DNA from: JANTGF01 sp963750735
GTDB lineage: Bacteria; Bacteroidota; Bacteroidia; Bacteroidales; VadinHA17
Reading direction: 5' to 3'
Length of the DNA stretch: 64,000 nt
NCBI GenBank assembly: GCA_963750735.1
Contig: CAVVRY010000019.1
Span: 682,001-746,000 of the forward strand
The notes under the pieces were generated by a model. That model saw nothing but the letters and a program-made list of their open reading frames with translations, made no database searches and had not been told where the DNA came from. Each line of letters opens with the position of its first letter. The stretch's first letter is position 1. The position numbers and the translations under genes were made by a program. This document shows positions 45,059-51,805 of the stretch, one piece after another.

Positions 45059-46261
45059 ATGAAATTCGATCCTGCAGTTGAAGTTCAAAAAATTATGAAT
45101 CTGAGCCCATATGATGGGGTAAATCCGGCTATTTCTGATTCTGCCACCTTTGCATTTTCACGCGGTGATGTTATGACCGATACATTTGAGGGCAAAACGG
45201 AGGGATGCTTCTTGTACAGTCGTCATTGGAACCCAACCAATCACGGGCTAGCTGATGCCCTTGCTGCTATGGAGGGTTCGGAAGCAGGTTGGGTTACCGG
45301 CTCAGGAATGGCTGCCATTACATCTACTATTCTTCAGCTATGCAATTGTGGTGACCACATCGTTTCAAGCAATACCACCTATGGTGGAACATATGCATTT
45401 TTCAAAAACTATTTGCCCAGTAAGTTTAAAATCAAAGTAAGCTTTGTGAATATAACTGATATAGAGGAGGTTAAAAATGCTATTCAACCCAATACAAAGC
45501 TTATTTATACAGAGAGCATGACAAATCCTCTTCTCCAAATCTCTGATTTGCCAGCATTATCAACGATTTCAAAAGAAAATAATATCAAATTGGTGGTCGA
45601 TAATACATTTACTCCTATGATAATATCTCCTATCTTGTTGGGAGCAGATATAGTGGTATATAGTATGACCAAGTTTATTAACGGCAAGAATGATTGCATT
45701 GCCGGCGCTATCTGTAGTACAAATGAATTTATTAGTTCTCTGATTGATGTAAACTCCGGAACAGCAATGCTATTGGGCCCGGTACTTGATCCAATGCGAT
45801 CGTCATCTATTCTAAAGAATTTATATACTTTACATCTAAGACTTCAAAAGCATAGTGCAAATGCGGATTTTTTAGCCAAAAAATTTAAGGAAGCAGGCAT
45901 TAAAATTACTTATCCAGGACTCCCTGATCATCCTGATCATCAATTAATGAAATTGATAATGAATTCCCAGTATGGTTTTGGAGGGATGATTGCTATAGAT
46001 CTTGAAACTACTGATAAAGCGAATGACTTTATGGTTGCAATGCAAGAAAAAGGTGTTGGTTATCTTGCTGTTAGCCTGGGATACTTCAGAACTCTATTTA
46101 GTAATTCTGGTACAAGTACATCTTCTGAAATCCCAATTGATGAACAGAAACAAATGGGACTTTCTGAGGGATTGGTAAGATTCTCTGTGGGTCTTGATAT
46201 GGATATCGAATGGACCTGGAACCTTATCGAAAAAAGCTTAAAAGAGGTAAAGCTAATATAA
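45059..46261 (+). CDS. Cys/Met metabolism PLP-dependent enzyme, second copy
   Basis: A 400-residue fold-type I PLP enzyme. It has YSRHWNPTNHGLADALAAM, WVTGSGMAAITSTILQL, LVVDNTFTPMIISP and the cofactor Lys205 in YSMTKFINGKNDCIAGAI. The C-terminus has EGLVRFSVGLDMD. It belongs to the cystathionine gamma-synthase/gamma-lyase family but is clearly diverged from the copy at 11682-12851: the PLP region reads SMTKF rather than SATKY and there is an insert rich in SGTSTSSE. The reaction is unassigned. It is a single plus-strand gene with a 230-bp upstream gap. Confidence 0.85.
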   Translation: MKFDPAVEVQKIMNLSPYDGVNPAISDSATFAFSRGDVMTDTFEGKTEGCFLYSRHWNPTNHGLADALAAMEGSEAGWVTGSGMAAITSTILQLCNCGDHIVSSNTTYGGTYAFFKNYLPSKFKIKVSFVNITDIEEVKNAIQPNTKLIYTESMTNPLLQISDLPALSTISKENNIKLVVDNTFTPMIISPILLGADIVVYSMTKFINGKNDCIAGAICSTNEFISSLIDVNSGTAMLLGPVLDPMRSSSILKNLYTLHLRLQKHSANADFLAKKFKEAGIKITYPGLPDHPDHQLMKLIMNSQYGFGGMIAIDLETTDKANDFMVAMQEKGVGYLAVSLGYFRTLFSNSGTSTSSEIPIDEQKQMGLSEGLVRFSVGLDMDIEWTWNLIEKSLKEVKLI

Positions 46262-46273
46262 GGTGACTGTAAA

Positions 46274-46879
46274 TCATTCTATATAATTATTAATTAGTTT
46301 TTTAATTTTTTTGCTGTCCCATTTAGCTGCACCCTTCTTTTTCATAACCACTTTTCCTTCAGGTGATATAATAAATGAAGTTGGGATTGAGGAAGATTCG
46401 AAAATGTCAGGTGCTTGAAATGATTGGACATATGAAGGAAATGTATATCCATTTTTTTCAAAAAAACTTTTTATAGTCTCTGGATCTTCTCCACTTACAA
46501 GAACAAAACTTATTTCATCTTTATATTCATCATATAATCTTTGAATACTGGGCATCTCCGCAATGCAAGGGGGACACCAGGTGGCCCAAAAATTAAGAAA
46601 AATCACTTTGCCTCTAACTTGTTCGAGGTAGAAAGATTCACCATCCATAGTTTTTAAAGGCCAACGAAAATCAGCATCCGAAATTTCCGAATCCGATGGA
46701 GCATTTATTATTAATGGCGCAGTAAGTGTAGCTCTTTTTAACAAGGAAACAACCCCAGTCCGGGTGCCTGGAATAATCAAAAGAATTATGAAAATATAAA
46801 AGATTATATCAAAAAATATCGACCATTTACTTTTCTTGCTATATCGCTGTTTTATTTTATCAATAAATTTATCCATCAC
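46274..46879 (-). CDS. TlpA/ResA-like thioredoxin-fold protein
   Basis: A 201-residue protein with one N-terminal membrane helix (IIFYIFIILLIIPG) and a thioredoxin domain with the redox motif NFWATWCPPCIAEMPS. Further blocks are FRWPLKTMDGESFYLEQVRGK before it and IPTSFIISPEGKVV after it, typical of the TlpA/ResA/DsbE family. It probably reduces disulfides in the periplasm. It is last in a minus-strand run, starting 2 bp after the deformylase-like gene stop, and ends 12 bp before the convergent PLP-enzyme stop. Confidence 0.9.
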   Translation of the reverse strand: MMDKFIDKIKQRYSKKSKWSIFFDIIFYIFIILLIIPGTRTGVVSLLKRATLTAPLIINAPSDSEISDADFRWPLKTMDGESFYLEQVRGKVIFLNFWATWCPPCIAEMPSIQRLYDEYKDEISFVLVSGEDPETIKSFFEKNGYTFPSYVQSFQAPDIFESSSIPTSFIISPEGKVVMKKKGAAKWDSKKIKKLINNYIE

Positions 46880-46881
46880 TC

Positions 46882-47385
46882 TTATTTAAGCCGTTTATAT
46901 ATATTAGGTCTATGTTTAAAAGATTTAGAATCAATAGCTTTTTGAGTTGCTAATATTCCATCCAAATGATCGTATTCATGTTGTAATAGTTCTGCCAAAT
47001 CCCCCTCGAGATCCCAGGAATGTTCTTTGAATTCCATATCAAAATACTGAACGGTGCATGATTTATGTCTTTTCACTTTTACCAACAGTTCAGGGAAGCA
47101 AAGGCAATCGTCCCAAACTTCAATCATTGACTCACTTTTGTTTTGAATTCTCGGATTTATAAGAACCACAGGTTTTTCTACATGCACATATATTAATCGC
47201 TTTTTTATCCCTATCTGAGGAGCTGCAATTGCACGTCCGGCGTTGTATTTCTCTCTAAATGCCATTAATGTTTTATGAAGTGCTTTTACTACTTCTTTGA
47301 GTTCTTTCACCTCACTATAATTGACCGGATCAGATTTCAAGTAAAGCTCAGGATCTCCAAGTAATAACAGGTTGTCAAGACTCAT
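46882..47385 (-). CDS. Peptide deformylase-like protein
   Basis: A 167-residue member of the peptide deformylase family. Motif 1 reads NAGRAIAAPQIGIKKR (canonical GxGLAAxQ), motif 3 reads QHEYDHLDG with both metal histidines and the catalytic glutamate, and motif 2 reads DDCLCFPE where the family has EGCLS. The metal cysteine is kept, but the flanking residues differ, so the substrate may differ from N-formyl-methionine peptides. It is probably a paralogue of a housekeeping deformylase. It is third in the comB-containing minus-strand run. Confidence 0.82.
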   Translation of the reverse strand: MSLDNLLLLGDPELYLKSDPVNYSEVKELKEVVKALHKTLMAFREKYNAGRAIAAPQIGIKKRLIYVHVEKPVVLINPRIQNKSESMIEVWDDCLCFPELLVKVKRHKSCTVQYFDMEFKEHSWDLEGDLAELLQHEYDHLDGILATQKAIDSKSFKHRPNIYKRLK

Positions 47386-47464
47386 GGTTTCTTAAAAATT
47401 ATTATCTGCAAATATAGTAGTAAAGTCCAAATGATTAAGGATGGTTTTTGTGCAGAATTGATTA

Positions 47465-48574
47465 CTAATATTTATTTAATCCTTCCAGATGATCAATAGA
47501 TTTTCCATCAAGAGTAAGAAAACCTTTCATGCAACTGGCGGTTAGGCATGAATGTATTGGAAGGATTCCAATCAAATCTCCTACTTCCACCTCCTTCATC
47601 ATTTTATTATTTAATTTAACAATTCCGTGTTCCTGTGACAATCCTGCCAGGTAGTTTTTATCACCAGAATCAACCCAGCCGGATGAATTTAGCTTGACAA
47701 CTCTTCCAAAAGATTTTCTATTTTGTTTATCTATTATATACTCTTTAGAGAAGTGTACAGCACCCCCATAAATTATAATCTCACCTCTTTCTTGATATTT
47801 TGCCACTACAGGACAAACCATTGCAACAGCAATATCATCAATTGAACAAGCTCCTAAATGAAACTGCATCATATCATAAAACACAAAATTCCCTGGCCTT
47901 CCTTCATCAAAGTTTTGAAATTTGTTAACTATTGAAAAAGAAGGTGTATCTCCAAAGGAAATTAGCAAACCAGGAAAAAATACCGTTAAATAATCCCTTA
48001 ACTGATTTAGCTTTACAATTGAGTTATTGTGTAACTTCTTAATTTCATTCGTTGAAGAAGTACTGTAAGTAATTCCGGAGTGGGAAAGAAAGCCTTTTAC
48101 ATCTATATTATCTGAGGAATTTAAAATTTCTATTGTCTCTTTAATTATTTCGAAGTTATCAAGGGAAAAGCCAGATCGGTGGTCGCCAGTATCAATTTCA
48201 ATCCAAACATTTATTTTAGTATCTACGAGTGTAATTATCCTGGATACGGTTTGTGGATCGGAAACCAATATTCCAAGTTTTATCATTCTGCCCAGCTTGT
48301 TAATTTCATCAATTTCACGGATGTTTACAGGAAAAGCAATTGTTATATCCATCCATCCTGCCTGGGCAAAATGTTTAGCCATTTTTACTGAAGATACAGT
48401 AATTGAAGCAATGGATTTCTCTTTAAACCACTCTCCAACTTTTATGGATTGATGAGTCTTAAAATGTGGTCTGAATGAAATATTATTTTTTTCTAATTTT
48501 TTAGAGATTCGCTTGATATTATTCCTGCATTTGTTTTCGTCCAGTAAAAGGGTAGGTGAGGTTATACTAATCAT
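47465..48574 (-). CDS. DSD1-like PLP enzyme (D-threonine aldolase / D-serine dehydratase type)
   Basis: A fold-type III PLP enzyme of about 369 residues. I choose the ATG at 48574 (MISITSPTLLLDENKC) because family members start near SPTLLLD and it avoids overlap with comB. The PLP lysine is in RPHFKTHQS. The C-terminal domain carries the metal motif PIHSCLTASCM, with the HxC pair that binds the divalent metal in D-threonine aldolases and eukaryotic-type D-serine dehydratases. Substrate is a D-hydroxy-amino acid, but which one cannot be told. It starts 1 bp after the comB stop. Confidence 0.86.
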   Translation of the reverse strand: MISITSPTLLLDENKCRNNIKRISKKLEKNNISFRPHFKTHQSIKVGEWFKEKSIASITVSSVKMAKHFAQAGWMDITIAFPVNIREIDEINKLGRMIKLGILVSDPQTVSRIITLVDTKINVWIEIDTGDHRSGFSLDNFEIIKETIEILNSSDNIDVKGFLSHSGITYSTSSTNEIKKLHNNSIVKLNQLRDYLTVFFPGLLISFGDTPSFSIVNKFQNFDEGRPGNFVFYDMMQFHLGACSIDDIAVAMVCPVVAKYQERGEIIIYGGAVHFSKEYIIDKQNRKSFGRVVKLNSSGWVDSGDKNYLAGLSQEHGIVKLNNKMMKEVEVGDLIGILPIHSCLTASCMKGFLTLDGKSIDHLEGLNKY

Positions 48575-48575
48575 T

Positions 48576-49289
48576 TTATTTTGATTTAATTGGTACTTTG
48601 CGTAATTCAAATTGCTCGTTTATCCTCTCTGCTTTAATTACAAATGAAAACTTGTTGATTTCAAGACAAAGGTCAAAGTCAGATGGGGGAGAGTGCATCT
48701 TGTTAGCGGGATCAAAAAATCTCGCCCCAGTACCTCTTTTAATCCTAGAAACCATGTCTTCAAAATTATTTGGCTTCTCTTCTAACTCATTTTTAATGTA
48801 ATGAGCACATAAAATGTCTTCATCAGCAGTCGATTCAGCCCTAAAGCCCATTGCAACCAGTGAAACCATTTTTGGATTTTTAGCTTTGATATATTGGATG
48901 ATGGCTGAAACATTTACAAAGCTTCCAGTAATGATTTCAGATGCGTTCATTGCATTTACCAGTCCCAATGTACCTGCGCTGGTTGTATGAACAATGGTTT
49001 TATTAGAAAAATCGTAATTATTAATTGCGGTAGGGGAGTTTCCAAAATCGAAACCAGGTACTATTTTTTCTAATCGTTCACCAATTAAAATGAAATCCGT
49101 ATTGCTTTTTTTTAAAACAAACGCTTCATTTACATCTGCAACTGGAATGATTTTTTGGGCACCTTGACTAAATACAAATGCTTCCAGAGAGAAAGCACGA
49201 AAAACATCTATTATAACAGTTAAGCCTTGAGCTTTTCTGGCACCCTGAACGAACTCGAGTATCTGAATTTGCATGAATTTTAGACTCAA
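48576..49289 (-). CDS. comB: ComB-family 2-phosphosulfolactate phosphatase-like protein
   Basis: A 237-residue member of the ComB family. It has TVIIDVFRAFSLEAFVFS, LIGERLEKIVPGFDFGNSP, and TIVHTTSAGTLGLVNA, which align with the family signatures. ComB releases phosphate from 2-phosphosulfolactate in coenzyme M synthesis and in some sulfolactate pathways; most bacterial members have unknown substrates. Residue 6 (MQIQILEF) is an alternative start. No other sulfolactate gene is next to it. It leads a minus-strand run with the DSD1-like, deformylase-like and TlpA-like genes. Confidence 0.85.
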   Translation of the reverse strand: MSLKFMQIQILEFVQGARKAQGLTVIIDVFRAFSLEAFVFSQGAQKIIPVADVNEAFVLKKSNTDFILIGERLEKIVPGFDFGNSPTAINNYDFSNKTIVHTTSAGTLGLVNAMNASEIITGSFVNVSAIIQYIKAKNPKMVSLVAMGFRAESTADEDILCAHYIKNELEEKPNNFEDMVSRIKRGTGARFFDPANKMHSPPSDFDLCLEINKFSFVIKAERINEQFELRKVPIKSK

Positions 49290-49353
49290 TAATTATATAA
49301 AAATATGAAAATCCGGGAAAGGATTTACTTTGGAGGTTAATTGAGTCTATGTT

Positions 49354-49596
49354 TTATCCAATTCTATTAATCAGATTGGCAAGACGAATTTCATCCTCCG
49401 AAATGGAAGAGTTATTTTTAAATGGGATTGTAATACTTACAAATCTTTCAGCATTAATATGAATGTCAGGGCTCTGTCTGTTTTCAGAGGCCACAAAAGT
49501 TGCATCATTGATGAACTTCATTGCCTTGCTTGAATTGGAAAATTCAAAATCTTTTTTCAGGGAATTATCTTCTATTACCCAATCCATATTGTTCAT
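49354..49596 (-). CDS. Pterin-4a-carbinolamine dehydratase-like protein lacking the catalytic histidines
   Basis: An 80-residue protein aligned over the whole PCD fold: WVIEDNSLKKDFEFSNSSKAMKFI, VASENRQSPDIHINAERFVSI and ISEDEIRLANLINRIG. Real PCD enzymes have a HHP motif at the position where this protein has RQSP, so both catalytic histidines are missing. It therefore probably does not dehydrate pterin carbinolamine and may bind something else. It is a single small minus-strand gene between comB and ssb. Confidence 0.72.
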   Translation of the reverse strand: MNNMDWVIEDNSLKKDFEFSNSSKAMKFINDATFVASENRQSPDIHINAERFVSITIPFKNNSSISEDEIRLANLINRIG

Positions 49597-49655
49597 AACA
49601 AGAGATTTTTTAAAATTGGATGGTACAAATGTACTTATTATTTATAAATAATCTA

Positions 49656-49686
49656 AATAAAAAAAGCCTGCTAGTTGATAGCAGAC
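49656..49686 (-). terminator. Terminator of ssb
   Basis: On the minus strand GTCTGCTA pairs with TAGCAGGC (one G-T) around a TCAAC loop and is followed by T7ATTT. It begins 25 bp after the ssb stop at 49711. Confidence 0.75.
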
Positions 49687-49710
49687 TTTTCCTAATTCAT
49701 AATATTGCAA

Positions 49711-50049
49711 TTATTTACTACTTCGGAGCATTAAGATATCATTAACTACAATTTCAGTTACGTACCTTTTATTGCCCTTATCATCATCGTATGAGCGATG
49801 GGTTAACTTACCCTCAATGGCAACTTCGTTACCTTTTTTTAGATATTTTTCTGCGAAGTTAGCGCGTGGTCCCCATGCTACCAAATTGTGCCATTCGGTG
49901 TTTTTTACCTGCTTACCATCACCACTTTTATAAGTTTCTGATGTCGCGAGAGAAATTCTTGCTAGTTTTTTGCCACTTTCGAGCTCTTTAACTTCTGGAT
50001 CAATTCCAAGGTTTCCAATCAAGTTTACTCTGTTTTTCAAATTGTTCAT
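49711..50049 (-). CDS. ssb: Single-stranded DNA-binding protein
   Basis: An SSB of 112 residues. I choose the ATG at 50049 (MNNLKNRVNLIGNLG), eight codons inside a longer in-frame ATG. The OB-fold includes ISLATSETYKSGDGKQVKNTEWHNL in pieces, VAWGPRANFAEKYLKKGNEVAIEGKL and RYVTEIVVNDILML. It is shorter than typical SSBs (about 150-180) and lacks the acidic DDDIPF-like C-terminal tail, so it may be a secondary or short SSB. Confidence 0.92.
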   Translation of the reverse strand: MNNLKNRVNLIGNLGIDPEVKELESGKKLARISLATSETYKSGDGKQVKNTEWHNLVAWGPRANFAEKYLKKGNEVAIEGKLTHRSYDDDKGNKRYVTEIVVNDILMLRSSK

Positions 50050-50080
50050 GATAATAAAATTTAAGTTTAACAAAATATTG

Positions 50081-50389
50081 ATGCGATACTTCGATCATTA
50101 CGGTACAAAGAAAAACGTACCTGTCCAGATTATTCGGTTAATAAATACTTACAATCGTTTGTATTCGTTTGTAAACGGATATAGGCTTGATAATGAGCTT
50201 ATTGTTTGTTTAAGGTGGATGAATGAGGAAGAGAAGAAAAATATCGAAAAGTTTGCTATTCTTCGGAATTTTAAGTCAGGAATTGAAAAACTATTTAATA
50301 CTTATACTTTTTCCAAAACTTTTTCAATGATTCCCGAACTTTATTTTCTTGAATATTATCCCCAGGTGTGTATAAGGTGCTTCCAATAA
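50081..50389 (+). CDS. Possible small protein in the ssb-rarA gap
   Basis: A 102-residue plus-strand frame starting at ATG 50081. Its first 70 residues (YFDHYGTKKNVPVQIIRLIN, WMNEEEKKNIEKFAILRN) have protein-like composition and lie in the 245-bp gap, while the last 30 run over the end of rarA on the other strand. I recognise no family. The overlap with a well-supported gene makes it uncertain. Confidence 0.3.
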   Translation: MRYFDHYGTKKNVPVQIIRLINTYNRLYSFVNGYRLDNELIVCLRWMNEEEKKNIEKFAILRNFKSGIEKLFNTYTFSKTFSMIPELYFLEYYPQVCIRCFQ

Positions 50390-51587
50390 TATTTTCAGGT
50401 AAAAATTCCTGATCGGTAAAGTTATCAGAGTAACTATGAGCATATTTATACTCTTTTCCATAGCCCAGGTCTTTCATTAATTTGGTTGGAGCATTTCTAA
50501 TATGCAGTGGAACCGGGAGGTCTCCTGTTTTCCTAACCAGGTTTTGTGCAGCATTAATGGCTTCATATGCAGAATTACTTTTTGGAGAGGTTGCAAGGTA
50601 TATTGTTGTTTCAGATAGAACAATTCTTGATTCAGGCCAACCGATAAGTTTTACAGCTTGAAAACAATTGTTTGCAAGCAAAAGGGCGTTTGGATTAGCC
50701 AATCCTATATCTTCTGCTGCAAGAATAACCAATCGTCTGGCAATAAATTCAATATCTTCGCCTCCTTCTACCATACGGGCAAGCCAATATACGGCTGCAT
50801 TTGGATCACTTCCCCTCACCGATTTAATAAATGCTGAAATAATATCGTAATGCTGTTCGCCATTTTTGTCATAAATGGCTATATTTTCCTGAATCCTCGA
50901 TTTAACCAGTTCATTATTCAGGATGATTCTTTTTTTAGGTTTTTCTGCATCAAATTCTGCATAAATAACCAGTTCAAGGATATTATATAATTTTCTGGCG
51001 TCTCCACCTGAGTATCGTAAAATAGCTTCATTTTCAGAAATTTCTGCAGGGATTTTCTTAAGATAATTATCAGTTTTAAGCGCTTTTTCAATCAAAGTCT
51101 CAAGATCGTTTTTTTCTAATGATTTGAGTACATAAACCTGACATCGTGAAAGCAATGGAGATATTACTTCAAATGAAGGGTTTTCAGTAGTAGCACCTAT
51201 TAAAGTGATAATTCCCTGTTCAACTGCACTTAGAAGAGAGTCTTGCTGAGATTTACTAAATCTGTGAATTTCATCAATAAATAAGATTGGGTTTGGCTTA
51301 TCAAAAAACTGCTGTTTTTTTGCCTTTTCAATAGTTTCTCGAACATCTTTTACACCTGAGTGAACAGCACTGAGACTGTAAAATGGTCTACTTAACTCAT
51401 TTGCAATGATTTTAGCAAGTGTTGTTTTACCAACACCTGGAGGTCCCCAGAGAATAAATGAAGGAATATTACCAGATTCAATTATGTTTCTGAGTATAGA
51501 TTTTTCGCCAATAAGATGCTCCTGCCCAATGTAATCACTGAGCTTTTTGGGGCGCATTCTTTCTGCCAATGGAGTATTTGGAACCAT
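50295..51587 (-). CDS. rarA: Replication-associated recombination protein RarA (MgsA)
   Basis: A 430-residue AAA+ ATPase. It has RMRPKKLSDYIGQEHLIG at the N-terminus, Walker A LWGPPGVGKTTLAKIIA, Walker B ILFIDEIHRFSKSQQDSLL, the sensor IGATTENPSFEVISPLLSRC, and the tetramerisation region SDPNAAVYWLARMVEGGED. It acts at stalled replication forks and binds SSB. Length is normal. It lies downstream of no near neighbour and is divergent from the RSH gene. Confidence 0.95.
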   Translation of the reverse strand: MVPNTPLAERMRPKKLSDYIGQEHLIGEKSILRNIIESGNIPSFILWGPPGVGKTTLAKIIANELSRPFYSLSAVHSGVKDVRETIEKAKKQQFFDKPNPILFIDEIHRFSKSQQDSLLSAVEQGIITLIGATTENPSFEVISPLLSRCQVYVLKSLEKNDLETLIEKALKTDNYLKKIPAEISENEAILRYSGGDARKLYNILELVIYAEFDAEKPKKRIILNNELVKSRIQENIAIYDKNGEQHYDIISAFIKSVRGSDPNAAVYWLARMVEGGEDIEFIARRLVILAAEDIGLANPNALLLANNCFQAVKLIGWPESRIVLSETTIYLATSPKSNSAYEAINAAQNLVRKTGDLPVPLHIRNAPTKLMKDLGYGKEYKYAHSYSDNFTDQEFLPENIIGSTLYTPGDNIQENKVRESLKKFWKKYKY

Positions 51588-51805
51588 AGGAATTGCGATT
51601 CATGTTTCGCATACAAATATAAGTTTTTAAGTCAGGGTAAATACTAAACTTATTTGGTAATTGTTCAAGCATCAGTAAGATTTTTCTTTCTTTATTGATA
51701 TATATTAGAGTAGTATATTTTATCGTTATTAATTTAAAAATATTATAGTATCTAATTCAAAAACATCATCTTTGTATTCCCTTTAACATCCATTTAGATT
51801 TAATT

